A stretch of DNA of 64,000 bases, taken from Glutamicibacter sp. B1. Its GTDB lineage: Bacteria; Actinomycetota; Actinomycetes; Actinomycetales; Micrococcaceae. Position 1 is the first letter of the stretch. Every line of letters begins with the position of its first letter. The notes beneath the pieces were generated by a model. It worked only from the letters and a program-made list of their open reading frames with translations, was not told the origin of the DNA and did not search any database. Of the stretch, positions 20,060 through 28,612 are shown piece by piece. Position numbers and translations under genes: made by a program. The DNA lies in assembly GCF_039602135.1 (NCBI RefSeq), contig NZ_CP125942.1, positions 186,001 through 250,000 of the forward strand, in the 5' to 3' direction.

Positions 20060-21034
20060 ATGAGTGATGAAGCGCCAGTCGCAGCAGAAAAGATCGAAGG
20101 AATTGTTGTCGGCGTTGATGGGTCGGCGCAAAGTAAATGTGCTTTACGTTGGGCCGAACGTGAAGCGGTACGCCGTGGCAGCGTGCTGAATATCGTTTCT
20201 GCCTACACCATCCCGGTTTTTGCCGCGTCCTCGATGGACGCTGGTTACTCAACCTTGGATGATGACTTGATTCGAGGCGGTGCCGAAGAGATTGTTCGGC
20301 AGGCCCATGCTGATCTTGAAGGCAGTACTGCACAGATCCGCACCTACATTGAATCGGGCGATCCTGCAGGAGTCCTGCTGGACTTGAGCCAGGACGCTGA
20401 ACTGGTTGTCGTCGGGACTCGCGGGCGCGGCGGCTTTGTGGGGCGCCTGCTTGGTTCGGTGTCCTCGGCGTTGCCGGCCCACTCGAAGTGCCCGACGGTC
20501 GTTGTGCCTCTATGCATGTCGAAGGAACAGGAAGCTCCTGCGGACTCCGTCAATGATCGAAAGTGCATCGTGGTCGGTGTGGACGGATCTGACCGGGCAC
20601 GCTCAGCGGTGCTAGCTGCTGCTGAGGCGGCGATCGCCAGTGACCTGACGTTGCGGCTGATTTGTGCGGTGCCTCCGGTGGGAGCGGCGCTGGCCTGGAT
20701 GCCAGCTACCGTTGATCAGGAAGCCGTCTTGGAGGATGTACGGTACCAGATGAGCGTGGGCACCAAGTGGCTGCGTTCGCACTATCCTGATCTGAAGATG
20801 GAAACCGACGTGGTCTCCGGACCTCCGGTTGAGATACTGATCCGCGAGTCCGAACATGCTGTGTTGACGGTAACCGGTTCACGAGGTCGTGGTGGCTTTA
20901 CCGGCATGTTGCTCGGCTCCACCTCGCAGGGTGTACTGCACCACTCCAAGGGACCGGTTATGGTGGTTCCTGATTCCGAGGATCCACGCTTGGAGGACCG
21001 AAAGAACTTCGACACCCGTGCCCAGGAGCAGTAG
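20060..21034 (+). CDS. tandem universal stress protein
   Basis: A 324-aa cytoplasmic protein with two UspA domains (about residues 15-150 and 168-310). Each ends in the ATP-binding motif G-2x-G-9x-G-S: GTRGRGGFVGRLLGSVS and GSRGRGGFTGMLLGSTS. Each also begins with the VVGVDGS strand. Such tandem Usp proteins respond to stress or dormancy in Actinobacteria. The start is fixed by AAGGAG at 20046-20051, eight bases before ATG 20060, rather than by the GTG-type codon at 20003. Confidence 0.92.
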   Translation: MSDEAPVAAEKIEGIVVGVDGSAQSKCALRWAEREAVRRGSVLNIVSAYTIPVFAASSMDAGYSTLDDDLIRGGAEEIVRQAHADLEGSTAQIRTYIESGDPAGVLLDLSQDAELVVVGTRGRGGFVGRLLGSVSSALPAHSKCPTVVVPLCMSKEQEAPADSVNDRKCIVVGVDGSDRARSAVLAAAEAAIASDLTLRLICAVPPVGAALAWMPATVDQEAVLEDVRYQMSVGTKWLRSHYPDLKMETDVVSGPPVEILIRESEHAVLTVTGSRGRGGFTGMLLGSTSQGVLHHSKGPVMVVPDSEDPRLEDRKNFDTRAQEQ

Positions 21035-21063
21035 CGAAAGCTGTTCTCTAAGGTAGGTACGCA

Positions 21064-21095
21064 GAAGGCCACGCACCAAACGGTGCGTGGCCTTC
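21064..21095. terminator. strong terminator between convergent genes
   Basis: A perfect 14-bp stem (GAAGGCCACGCACC/GGTGCGTGGCCTTC) with loop AAAC, between the stress protein and the cell-wall hydrolase, can serve both. Confidence 0.85.
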
Positions 21096-21119
21096 GTTAG
21101 TGCAGGTGACTGGCTACCT

Positions 21120-22814
21120 TTAGTAGCGAGCTGCCTTTGAGTACAGGTTGTTGACCCAGCTCAATGGCGTCACCGAAATGCCGGCATTTGGGTTACGAGC
21201 GTGAACAACGTTGCCGTTACCGATGTAGATTGCTACGTGGTAGAACGATGATCCGCCGTTAGAGGTGGAGAACACCAGGTCGCCAGGTTGCAGGTTGCTC
21301 AGCGACACATACTGTGGGGCGCTGAAGAACTGCTGGGTCGAGGTGCGTGGCAGGCTGATGCCCGACTGACCAAATGCGCGCTGCGAGAAGCTCGAGCAGT
21401 CAAAAGCGTTAGGGCCGTTGCCACCGTAGACGTAGTACTTGCTCGGATCATCCGCGGTCTTCAAAGCCCAAGCGATGGCAGCCGAGTAGCTGCGACCGGT
21501 TTCTGGCTCTGGTTCGGCCGTTTTAGTTGGCTTTGGCTCAGCGGTCTTGGTTGGCTTAGGAGTAGCCGTCTTGGTTGGCTTTGGCTCCGCCGTCTTAGTT
21601 GGCTTAGGAGTAGCAGTCTTGGTCGGCTTTGGCTCAGCGGTCTTGGTCGGCGTAGGAGTGGCCGTCTTGGTTGGCTTTGGCTCCGCCGTTTTGGTTGGCT
21701 GAGGCTCTGCGGTCTTAGTCGGCTCCGGCGTAGGCTCGGCAGACTTCGTCGGTTCAGGAGTAGGCTCTGCGCTCTTGGTTGGCTCTGGCGTTGGCTCAGC
21801 AGACTGCGTTGGCTCAGCACTTGGAAGCTCAGGCATGGCGGTCGGAGTGACAGTCTGGAGCTCTACTGCCTTTGGCTTAACCGTCGACTCATCTTCAGAT
21901 TCGGTCGGTTCGAGTTCCTGTGGTTCAGCTACTGCAAGTGGCTGAACAGCCGCAGGCTTTTCTTCTGGAACTTCAGTGGTGTCTTCGGTAGCGATGGCCT
22001 GATCAAGGGCCGCCTGCTGTTCCTCGGCTTCCTTCTTCTCTACAGCCTTGCGAACTTCAGCTTCTTCCTGCTCCTGCAAGGTGGAGAGGTGTCCGATGAG
22101 TTCGTTGCGTAGCTTCTTCTCAGGCTCTACAGCGGACTCGTAGGTCTTCAGGGTGCTGTTAGCAGTGGCGGCAGCAGCATCGTAATTAGCTGCAGCTTCC
22201 TCAGAAGCACTCTGAGCTGCGTCAGCATATTCCTGCCACGCGGTAACCAGGGCTTCTGCCTCAGAAGCAGTGTTGACTGAGGTGACCTGCTGTTGGCTCA
22301 GCGCGTCCATGGTGGCGGCCTTGTAGAAGAGGTCGCCTTCGTTGCTGTCATCCAGCAGAAGACCAAGGGTGGAGTTGCTGGCACCGTTGCGGTAGATATC
22401 CGAAGCGATGGCTCCCAGTTCCTTGCGGCTCTGAGTTAGGTAAGTCTTTGCGTAATCGAGCTGCTTGACTGCCTTCTCGGCTTCGGCGGTGCGCAGATCG
22501 CGTTCTTCGCCGGCGGAGAGCAGTGATTCTTGTGCCTGAGCAGCTTCTGTTTCAACCCGCTGCAGTTCGGCGCGACTTGACTCCAGGGATGCCTCGATGC
22601 GAGCGATCATGGCGTTGGTGGAGTCTTTGCTCTTCTTGGCCTCTTGGATCTCTGCATCGGTTGGCAGATCTGAGGCACTTGGTGCAGCTGCGATGGAGAC
22701 AGATGCGGGGAACGTAGTTGAAGTTGATGCGGATGCGGGCAGAGCACCTACAAGGCAGGATGCCGCTAAGGCCAGTGTGCTAGCAGCGACACCGAGCGTG
22801 TGGCGAGTAGCCAT
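21120..22814 (-). CDS. secreted NlpC/P60 cell-wall peptidase with coiled coil and repeat linker
   Basis: A 564-aa exported peptidoglycan hydrolase of RipA type. It has a signal peptide (first ~30 residues, ending LPASAST), a helical coiled-coil region of about 200 residues rich in Glu, Ala and Lys, a Pro/Thr/Lys/Glu linker of repeated PTKTAEP/PTPEPTKSAE units, and a C-terminal NlpC/P60 domain. The catalytic Cys is in NAFDCSSF, the His in YHVAIYIG, and the third polar residue follows in VVHARN. It should cut the peptide stem during cell separation, with the coiled coil as a regulatory or docking part. Start ATG 22814 is preferred because GTGAGGA lies five bases upstream; ATG 22826 would add four residues. 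No c-di-AMP riboswitch is evident upstream. Confidence 0.9.
   Translation of the reverse strand: MATRHTLGVAASTLALAASCLVGALPASASTSTTFPASVSIAAAPSASDLPTDAEIQEAKKSKDSTNAMIARIEASLESSRAELQRVETEAAQAQESLLSAGEERDLRTAEAEKAVKQLDYAKTYLTQSRKELGAIASDIYRNGASNSTLGLLLDDSNEGDLFYKAATMDALSQQQVTSVNTASEAEALVTAWQEYADAAQSASEEAAANYDAAAATANSTLKTYESAVEPEKKLRNELIGHLSTLQEQEEAEVRKAVEKKEAEEQQAALDQAIATEDTTEVPEEKPAAVQPLAVAEPQELEPTESEDESTVKPKAVELQTVTPTAMPELPSAEPTQSAEPTPEPTKSAEPTPEPTKSAEPTPEPTKTAEPQPTKTAEPKPTKTATPTPTKTAEPKPTKTATPKPTKTAEPKPTKTATPKPTKTAEPKPTKTAEPEPETGRSYSAAIAWALKTADDPSKYYVYGGNGPNAFDCSSFSQRAFGQSGISLPRTSTQQFFSAPQYVSLSNLQPGDLVFSTSNGGSSFYHVAIYIGNGNVVHARNPNAGISVTPLSWVNNLYSKAARY
21500..21820 (-). repeat. tandem repeats encoding Pro-Thr-Lys linker
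   Basis: The DNA repeats a unit of about 24 bases encoding PTKTAEPK/PTKTATPK roughly eight times, followed by three units of about 30 bases encoding PTPEPTKSAE. Neighbouring units differ at few positions, so slippage or recombination could change the linker length between strains. Confidence 0.85.
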
Positions 22815-23350
22815 ATCGTTCCTCACTAAGTTCTTGGATGACAGGGAGCGTTGAAACCGTGACTTCCAACGGTGGAAAGATCACGATTAGGACAAGACTC
22901 CAAATAGCACATTATGCTAACTGGAACATCCTTGGCAACACTGTTCACACCAGTCACATAAATCCCAAACGTGTAATTCACTTGCGGTTATGCGGGGTGA
23001 TCTGAGAGAACGTGAGATAAGAGGGGCCGATTTTCCTGAAAGAAACCTTGGAAAATTTTTTTGGCTCACATTGGGAGTCGTTATCTAGCGTCTCTTTTCG
23101 TGAAGCTTAGGTAACGAGGTGGTTGCCGTAAATAGAGGTGGATCATCCTGGTGTTGAAGCGCCGCATAAAAAGGTGCCTTTAAAAGGGATCGTTTTAAGA
23201 GCGCCTGAATCGAAGGCCGAATGGGCGAAGCTGATTCGCAACTTCGCGCGATGATTCGATGTGGTCTGCCTCTCTTTGAAATCCGCTCTGGCCAGCAGAT
23301 ATGACGCAAATTGTGAGGCGGATCTCAAAAGAAGTTTTTGAAAATTGCGC
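22815..23350. other. 536-base gap with no gene seen
   Basis: This stretch must contain the hydrolase promoter and leader on the minus strand. Frames of 60-75 codons near 23085-23330 lack ribosome sites and family resemblance. The A/T-rich block around 23050-23065 and a TGTTC-TCACA imperfect dyad at 22942-22958 are the only marks seen. Confidence 0.5.
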
Positions 23351-23722
23351 TCAGGACCACCCTAAATCGTGCAATTTTTCGTCGTCGATACCGAAGTGAT
23401 GGGCCACCTCGTGCATGACCGTGATGCCGATTTCGCGAACAACTTCTTCGCTGTTTTGGCAGGCTCGGAGTGTTGGATTTTTGAAGATCGTAATCCGGTC
23501 AGGAAGCGCGCCAGCGCTCCAGTCTAGATCTCGCTCCGTGAGTGCAACACCCTCGTATAACCCCAGAATCTCAAGGTTTTTAGGCTCTCCGGGCTGTGGC
23601 GTGTACTCGTCTTCGATGAAGAAAATGACGTTGTCCATCATTGCGAAAACTTCCTGTGGGATGGCGTCGATAGCTTGCTCAACTAGCCGCTCAAACTCGT
23701 CATCGCTCATCTCTAAAAGCAT
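23351..23722 (-). CDS. zincin-like metallopeptidase family protein
   Basis: A 123-aa protein of the small Zincin_1-type metallopeptidase family common in Actinobacteria. The zinc motif HExxH is present as HEVAHHFG near residue 105, with the following acidic DDEKLHDLGW expected in the family. The N-terminal FERLVEQAIDAIPQEV is also typical. No signal peptide, so cytoplasmic. ATG 23710 (MSDDEF) is an equally good start. Confidence 0.85.
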   Translation of the reverse strand: MLLEMSDDEFERLVEQAIDAIPQEVFAMMDNVIFFIEDEYTPQPGEPKNLEILGLYEGVALTERDLDWSAGALPDRITIFKNPTLRACQNSEEVVREIGITVMHEVAHHFGIDDEKLHDLGWS

Positions 23723-23855
23723 GTTTTCAGCCTAGCTGCGGAGTGTCAGTTTGGGGCTGGCAAAACGGACCAAGTGGCCGATTTTGCGAAACAAAAAAAC
23801 CCACGTATAGTTATTGGAGTCCGCTACGGAGACGCAAGAAACCGAAGCGACTTAG

Positions 23856-23928
23856 GCCCCCATCGTCTAGCGGCCTAGGACACCGCCCTTTCACGGCGGC
23901 GGCACGGGTTCGAATCCCGTTGGGGGTA
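23856..23928 (+). tRNA. tRNA-Glu (TTC)
   Basis: A complete 73-base cloverleaf: acceptor GCCCCCA against TGGGGGT, anticodon stem CCGCC/GGCGG with loop CTTTCAC (anticodon TTC at 23890-23892), T arm CGGGTTCGAATCCCG. CCA is not encoded. First of a four-tRNA cluster. Confidence 0.95.
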
Positions 23929-23985
23929 CAAACAACTAGTTCACTAGTTGTTAGATGGATAAAATCCATTGGCTTGCGAAAGCAA

Positions 23986-24059
23986 GGCCCTGTAGCGCAG
24001 TTGGTTAGCGCGCCGCCCTGTCACGGCGGAGGTCGCGGGTTCAAGTCCCGTCAGGGTCG
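23986..24059 (+). tRNA. tRNA-Asp (GTC), first copy
   Basis: A 74-base cloverleaf: acceptor GGCCCTG against CAGGGTC, anticodon loop CTGTCAC (GTC), T arm CGGGTTCAAGTCCCG. Identical to the copy at 24242-24315. Confidence 0.95.
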
Positions 24060-24108
24060 CTCAATTTACTAATCTATTAGTAAATTTGGTGTCCACTAAG
24101 TGGTGCCA

Positions 24109-24181
24109 GGCTCTGTAGCTCAGTTGGTAGAGCGTTCGACTGAAAATCGAAAGGTCACCGGATCGACGCCGGTCGGAGCCA
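24109..24181 (+). tRNA. tRNA-Phe (GAA)
   Basis: A 73-base cloverleaf: acceptor GGCTCTG against CGGAGCC, anticodon stem TTCGA/TCGAA with loop CTGAAAA (anticodon GAA at 24142-24144). The T loop reads GATCGAC, slightly unusual. CCA is not encoded. Confidence 0.94.
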
Positions 24182-24187
24182 CGCAGG

Positions 24188-24205
24188 CCCTCGGTTTACC
24201 GAGGG
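24188..24205 (+). terminator. small terminator inside the tRNA cluster
   Basis: CCCTCGGT/ACCGAGGG with a two-base loop, followed directly by TTTT. It would separate the first three tRNAs from the last tRNA-Asp, implying a separate promoter or read-through. Confidence 0.7.
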
Positions 24206-24241
24206 TTTTCCTGTGTGTATTGAAGGTTATTCAAAACACTA

Positions 24242-24315
24242 GGCCCTGTAGCGCAGTTGGTTAGCGCGCCGCCCTGTCACGGCGGAGGTCGCGGGTTCAA
24301 GTCCCGTCAGGGTCG
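24242..24315 (+). tRNA. tRNA-Asp (GTC), second copy
   Basis: Identical over all 74 bases to 23986-24059. The flanks differ, so this is a gene duplication within the cluster. Confidence 0.95.
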
Positions 24316-24323
24316 CCATTAAA

Positions 24324-24351
24324 CAAATGCTCCGGTTTCCCGGAGCATTTG
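24324..24351 (+). terminator. terminator of the tRNA cluster
   Basis: A perfect 12-bp stem CAAATGCTCCGG/CCGGAGCATTTG with loop TTTC, followed by T-rich CTGTTTCTGCTGTT. Confidence 0.85.
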
Positions 24352-24380
24352 CTGTTTCTGCTGTTATTTACTTCCGCACA

Positions 24381-25235
24381 CTAGTTGGCTCGCCCTAAGT
24401 GGCGCGGACCCAACCAACGGTTGCTTAGTCGGCGATATGCAGCAGCCGCACCGGTCATATCGCCATCATCCAAGGCCTGCAGACCATCTAAAAGGTCATT
24501 AGGTGAGTCGTCAGGCCAAACGATTTCGGCCAAGAGTCCGTAGTCCAGTTCAATGACGGCGCGGCTATCAAAGGACTCAAGCCAACTTCCAAGGCTTCCT
24601 AGCTCCTCAAAAAGTTGTGACTGCGGTGCGTGCGTCACCAAAGTTTGAACAGCCCACGCCAACCGCTCAACGGCTTGGTCGAAACCTATATACATGCGCA
24701 CGGTCTTGAGTTGATCACCGTCATGGATCACTTCGTGCTCATCGTCTTCGCGGAACAGAGCAAACCAGCTGAGCGGAATGCCCCAAGAAGAAGTGCGGGT
24801 ATGCAGATGAGTCAAGTCTCCAGCGAGACGGTCTGGATCAACGCGTTGTGCATTGGCTTTCCGGGACGCCGGCGGTACTAGAAGGTCGAAGACTTCAGGT
24901 CGGATAGCTTCTTCCGCTTGCTCCGCTGCTAACAAGCTGCGAGCCTGCAACTGTCCGGGGCAATAGCGGGTGTGCTCCGTACCCTGATAATCCAAAGTCT
25001 TAATGGAGCGGAAGAACTCGGGCTCATTGTGGGGAAACGGATCGGACACGCCACGTAGCGTGCGCTGCCACAGCCGCTCATTTTCAAACGTGTCCCATTG
25101 CTGGGCGGTGCGCTGTGGCGTGCGAAGAATGATCGACTGGGCCCAATCTTCAAAGGTATCCAGCGGTTCATAAACACGCAGGAATGCCGTGGCCGAGGTG
25201 AGCTCACTGATGGGCCCAGTCAATTTTGTAGTCAT
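24381..25235 (-). CDS. conserved hypothetical protein, 284 aa
   Basis: A soluble 284-aa protein without signal peptide or membrane segment. I recognise no domain. It is acidic and rich in Trp and Leu, with the stretches SSWGIPLSWFALFREDDEHEV and YIGFDQAVERLAWAVQTLV. It follows exonuclease III by two bases on the same strand, so the two are probably co-transcribed, which hints at but does not show a link to DNA repair. Confidence 0.7.
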   Translation of the reverse strand: MTTKLTGPISELTSATAFLRVYEPLDTFEDWAQSIILRTPQRTAQQWDTFENERLWQRTLRGVSDPFPHNEPEFFRSIKTLDYQGTEHTRYCPGQLQARSLLAAEQAEEAIRPEVFDLLVPPASRKANAQRVDPDRLAGDLTHLHTRTSSWGIPLSWFALFREDDEHEVIHDGDQLKTVRMYIGFDQAVERLAWAVQTLVTHAPQSQLFEELGSLGSWLESFDSRAVIELDYGLLAEIVWPDDSPNDLLDGLQALDDGDMTGAAAAYRRLSNRWLGPRHLGRAN

Positions 25236-25237
25236 AG

Positions 25238-26038
25238 TTAGTCTGAGAGCTCCACAATTACCGGTGCGTGATCGCTGGCTCCCTTACCCTTTCGCTCCTC
25301 GCGGTCAATGCTTGCCGAAGTGACCCGTGCGGTCAGCGCGGGGGAGGTGAGGGAGAAATCGATACGCATGCCTTCGCCCTTGGGGAAGCGCAGCTGGGTG
25401 TAATCCCAGTAGGTATATTGGCCTTCGGTGTAGGGGCGGACCACATCACTGAAGCCCAAGTCCTCAAAAGCCGTGAACGCAGCACGTTCAGGAGCTGAAA
25501 CATGCGTGAGCTTATTCTCTATGAAGAAATCGATATCCCAGACATCTTCATCCTTCGGGGCAATATTCCAGTCACCCATCAAAGCGATCTGGGCCTCAGG
25601 GTTTTCGGCCAGCCACTGCCCGGAGCGTTCCTTGAGTTCATTTAGCCAGTTGAGCTTGTAGGCCATGTGTTCGTCATCGAGGGCGCGTCCATTGGGAACA
25701 TATAAGCTCCACACCTGAACCCCTCCGCAGGTTGCAGCAATAGCGCGTGGCTCTTGAATCGGGTTCTTTCCACCCTTGCCAAATTCTGGCTGTCCGGGGA
25801 ACGTGCGTTGCACGTTCTCCAGACCTACGCGAGAGGCAATGGCCACGCCATTCCACTGGTTGACGCCAAAGTGGGCGACCTCGTAGTCATTGTTCTCGAA
25901 CAATTCCCACGGAAAATTCTCGTCTTTGCATTTTGTTTCCTGAATGGCCAGGACGTCTACGTCGGTGCGTCGCAACCAGTCCTCAACGCGGTCGGCGCGG
26001 GCTCGTAGCGAGTTCACATTCCAAGTTGCAATCTTCAC
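25238..26038 (-). CDS. xthA: exodeoxyribonuclease III
   Basis: A 266-aa AP endonuclease/3'-5' exonuclease of the exonuclease III family. The catalytic set is clear: MKIATWNVNSLRAR at the start, QETK (metal-binding Glu) near residue 35, GDWNIAPKDEDVWD (Asp, Asn) near 152 and SDHAPV (Asp-His) at the end. It repairs abasic sites in DNA. Full length, and operonic with the hypothetical gene downstream. Confidence 0.93.
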   Translation of the reverse strand: MKIATWNVNSLRARADRVEDWLRRTDVDVLAIQETKCKDENFPWELFENNDYEVAHFGVNQWNGVAIASRVGLENVQRTFPGQPEFGKGGKNPIQEPRAIAATCGGVQVWSLYVPNGRALDDEHMAYKLNWLNELKERSGQWLAENPEAQIALMGDWNIAPKDEDVWDIDFFIENKLTHVSAPERAAFTAFEDLGFSDVVRPYTEGQYTYWDYTQLRFPKGEGMRIDFSLTSPALTARVTSASIDREERKGKGASDHAPVIVELSD

Positions 26039-26080
26039 AAGTTCAACCTATCAAGTTTGCTGACTGACGCCACTTCAATT

Positions 26081-26100
26081 TACTTGGAAGTCCGAGTATA
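26081..26100. promoter_or_regulatory. candidate MarR operator, site 1
   Basis: TACTTGGA-AG-TCCGAGTA is an 8-bp dyad with one mismatch in the promoter of the hydroxyisobutyryl-CoA hydrolase gene. The same TACTTGGA-NN-TCC core occurs at 28625-28637 in front of the acyl-CoA dehydrogenase. The MarR gene between them is the likely binder. Confidence 0.5.
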
Positions 26101-26141
26101 TTCGTGTTCTAGAAGGTGACGCTAATCACTAATAGGAGGCA

Positions 26142-27197
26142 ATGTTGCCTGAAATCCTGACCGAACGTCGCGGCCAGCTGGGTCTGATCACGCTAAACCG
26201 ACCTCGGGCACTCAATGCCCTCAATACCGACATGTGCCAGATATTTCTTGAGACCTTGCTCAGTTGGCGTGAGGATCCTGAAATTTCCCAGGTAGCAGTA
26301 CAGGGAGCGGGGGAACGTGGTCTGTGTGCCGGTGGTGACATCGTTGCCATTTACCAGGACATTCGAGAACGTACCGGTTCTTCTGAAGAATTCTGGCGTA
26401 TTGAGTACCAGCTCAACGCCCTCATTAGTGAGTATCCCAAACCGTACATTGCGTTAATGGACGGCATTGTCTTGGGCGGTGGAATAGGCATCTCTGCTCA
26501 TGGAAGCCATCGCATCGTTACTGATACCAGTCGATGCGGAATGCCAGAAGTTGGGATCGGATTTTTCCCTGATGTCGGAGGTACCCACCTATTAGCGAAG
26601 GCGCCACGTGCTGCCGGCCGCTTGGCAGCACTGACCGGAACCACATTTGGTGCAGCCGATGCAATCCTGCTTGGTTTGGCCGATACATATGTGCCGCAGC
26701 AGAAACTCCCGCAATTACTCGAAGAACTGGAGCACGAACCGGCCCAGAACGTCATCGACCGGTATGCGGAAGACCCTGAACAGGGTTTCTTACATGAGTC
26801 ATGGGTGCAGGTCTTTGACGAGGAGAATCTGCGCACCGTACTCCTGACCCTGCAAAGTAGCGATGTTCCGCAGGCTCAAGAGATGGCCCAGACGCTACGC
26901 ACCGTGTGTCCCAGCTCAGTATGGCTGACGGGCGAGCTTATTCGACTCGCAGGTGATGACCTGCGCAAGGATTTGCAACGTGAATTCCGAGCAGCCTTGC
27001 ACCGATTAGATGACCCTGACTTTGCTGAAGGCATCAGGGCAGCAGTGATCGACAAAGACCGGACACCCCACTGGGTAGATGTCATACCCGGATTGAGCCA
27101 TGAACAAAGAACCCAGAGACATCTTGGTCCACTTCCCGGTGCCGAATTGAATTACGCCCTGCTAGGTGCGGGCCTCGAAGAAAAGAGTCAACTATGA
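26142..27197 (+). CDS. 3-hydroxyisobutyryl-CoA hydrolase (crotonase family)
   Basis: A 351-aa crotonase-fold enzyme. The oxyanion-hole segments GAGERGLCAGGDI near residue 55 and GIVLGGGIGIS near 110, and PEVGIGFFPDVGGTH near 133 with its conserved Glu, together with a length beyond that of enoyl-CoA hydratases, point to the hydrolase branch. It would release 3-hydroxyisobutyrate from its CoA ester in valine breakdown. The next gene, overlapping by four bases (ATGA), encodes the dehydrogenase for the product, which supports the call. A ribosome site AATAGGAGG precedes ATG 26142. Confidence 0.88.
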   Translation: MLPEILTERRGQLGLITLNRPRALNALNTDMCQIFLETLLSWREDPEISQVAVQGAGERGLCAGGDIVAIYQDIRERTGSSEEFWRIEYQLNALISEYPKPYIALMDGIVLGGGIGISAHGSHRIVTDTSRCGMPEVGIGFFPDVGGTHLLAKAPRAAGRLAALTGTTFGAADAILLGLADTYVPQQKLPQLLEELEHEPAQNVIDRYAEDPEQGFLHESWVQVFDEENLRTVLLTLQSSDVPQAQEMAQTLRTVCPSSVWLTGELIRLAGDDLRKDLQREFRAALHRLDDPDFAEGIRAAVIDKDRTPHWVDVIPGLSHEQRTQRHLGPLPGAELNYALLGAGLEEKSQL

Positions 27198-28090
27198 GTG
27201 ACAAGCCAGTCATCGGCTTTTTGGGCCTGGGACATATGGGTCTGCCCATGGCCATCAATCTGCATCGTGCCGGCTACAAGTTAAAGGGATTCGATGTGGT
27301 CCCCGCTGCCGTTCAAGCCGCGCAGGAAGCAGGGATTGAGACGGTGGATACCCAAGAGGACGCCGCGGTTGATGTAGATGTAGTTCTGACGATGTTCCCC
27401 TCCGGAAAACACGTCCTTGAGGCGTATGAGAAGCATCTTTTGCAAAGCGCCAAGCCCAATACGCTTTTTCTAGAATGTTCCACCATCGATGTCGCCCAAG
27501 CTAGGCAGGCCGCTGAACTTGCGGTGGCGGCCGGTCATCGCAGCGCCGATGCACCGGTATCTGGTGGAGTCGTCGGCGCAGAAGCTGGAAGCTTGACCTT
27601 TATGCTCGGCGCACAAGATGAAGATCTGGCGGAGATTACTGCACTACTTGAACACATGGGAAAGAGAATCGTGCACTGCGGTGGTTATGGCGCGGGGCAG
27701 GCCGCCAAGGTCTGCAACAACATGTTGTTGGGGATTTCGATGATCGGTGCCGCCGAAGCCTTTGTGCTCGGAGAGCGCTTAGGACTGGAGCACCAGGCCC
27801 TCTATGATGTGATTTCTTCAGCCTCGGGGCAGTGCTGGGCGGTGACTACTAACTGCCCAGTACCTGGTCCGGTGCCCACCTCGCCGGCTAATCGCGAATA
27901 TCAGCCAGGGTTTGCTGCTGCGTTGATGGCCAAGGATTTAGGTTTGGCAACCAGCGCGCTGGAGCACACTACTACGGATGCTCAGCTTGGAGCATTGGCT
28001 GCGAGCCTGTACCGAAAGTTCAGCGATGAAGGCAATGCAGGCACGGACTTTTCGGGGATCATTAATGCCATTCGAGAGGGTACGTTATAG
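27194..28090 (+). CDS. mmsB: 3-hydroxyisobutyrate dehydrogenase
   Basis: A 298-aa beta-hydroxyacid dehydrogenase that oxidises 3-hydroxyisobutyrate to methylmalonate semialdehyde with NAD. The NAD loop GFLGLGHMG is at residues 7-15, the substrate-binding DAPVSGGVVGAEAG near 118-131, and the catalytic Lys lies in GAGQAAKVCNN near 172. Translationally coupled to the CoA hydrolase upstream. Its 3' end overlaps the convergent MarR gene by six bases. The semialdehyde dehydrogenase (mmsA) is not in the window. Confidence 0.92.
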   Translation: MSDKPVIGFLGLGHMGLPMAINLHRAGYKLKGFDVVPAAVQAAQEAGIETVDTQEDAAVDVDVVLTMFPSGKHVLEAYEKHLLQSAKPNTLFLECSTIDVAQARQAAELAVAAGHRSADAPVSGGVVGAEAGSLTFMLGAQDEDLAEITALLEHMGKRIVHCGGYGAGQAAKVCNNMLLGISMIGAAEAFVLGERLGLEHQALYDVISSASGQCWAVTTNCPVPGPVPTSPANREYQPGFAAALMAKDLGLATSALEHTTTDAQLGALAASLYRKFSDEGNAGTDFSGIINAIREGTL

Positions 28091-28588
28091 AAAATCTCCC
28101 GAGGCTTTTCGGAAACGCGCAAGAATCTCGAAGAGCTCGGTTGCGTCATGTCCAGAGAGGTTGCTCTGGGCAAAAAGACTCTCATTGAGATCGTTGCGAG
28201 CCAGATCGAGGACTTTTTGGCCCTCACTGGTGAGCTCTAACAAGCGTGTTCGGCCATCGGTAGGGTGCGCAACGCGGCGCACCAGGCCGGTGGATTCCAA
28301 GCGGTCAACTGAGTTGGTCAGGCTGGTGGCGTGCACCTGAAGCAAATCACTGGCCTGACTCATAGGCAGGGAGCCTCGCTTGGAGAATCCCAAGAGGGCA
28401 AGGACCTCAAATCGGGCAAAGGTTAGGCCGTGCGGTTTAAGGATGGCGTCGGCCCGTTGCAAAAAGATCGAAGCAGTACGCATTACCGCGGTGATAGCCG
28501 CCATGGAATCAGCTTGAGCTGTCCATCCATGTGAAATCCACTGTTCCCGGGCCTGCGCAATAGGGTCGCGTGGCAATGGTGAAGTCAT
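28085..28588 (-). CDS. MarR family transcriptional regulator
   Basis: A 167-aa winged-helix regulator: the recognition part SQASDLLQVHATSLTNSVDRLESTGLVRRVAHPTDGRTRLLELT (about residues 78-121) is the MarR DNA-binding core with the DGR wing tip. It sits between the two halves of the valine-degradation block, convergent with mmsB and divergent from the acyl-CoA dehydrogenase, and a shared dyad lies in both target promoters. It probably represses them and is released by an acyl-CoA or branched-chain acid; the ligand is inference. Confidence 0.88.
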   Translation of the reverse strand: MTSPLPRDPIAQAREQWISHGWTAQADSMAAITAVMRTASIFLQRADAILKPHGLTFARFEVLALLGFSKRGSLPMSQASDLLQVHATSLTNSVDRLESTGLVRRVAHPTDGRTRLLELTSEGQKVLDLARNDLNESLFAQSNLSGHDATELFEILARFRKASGDFL

Positions 28589-28612
28589 TTATATACCCCC
28601 ATAAAAAGATCT

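Noticed and set aside
21288..22112. Long plus-strand frame rich in Leu, Trp and Arg opposite the NlpC/P60 gene
   Set aside because: It is the reverse reading of the Pro/Thr/Lys repeat linker and its composition is an artefact of these repeats.
22942..22958. TGTTC-N7-TCACA as a CRP-like site before the cell-wall hydrolase
   Set aside because: Only three of five positions of the left half-site fit the expected dyad.
22815..23040. c-di-AMP (ydaO-type) riboswitch before the NlpC/P60 gene
   Set aside because: Such leaders occur before hydrolases of this type in Actinobacteria, but the conserved core blocks are not seen on the minus strand here.
24188..24351. Pairs of short repeats in the tRNA region as a CRISPR array
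   Set aside because: The repeats are duplicated tRNA-Asp genes and terminator stems, with no regular repeat-spacer pattern.
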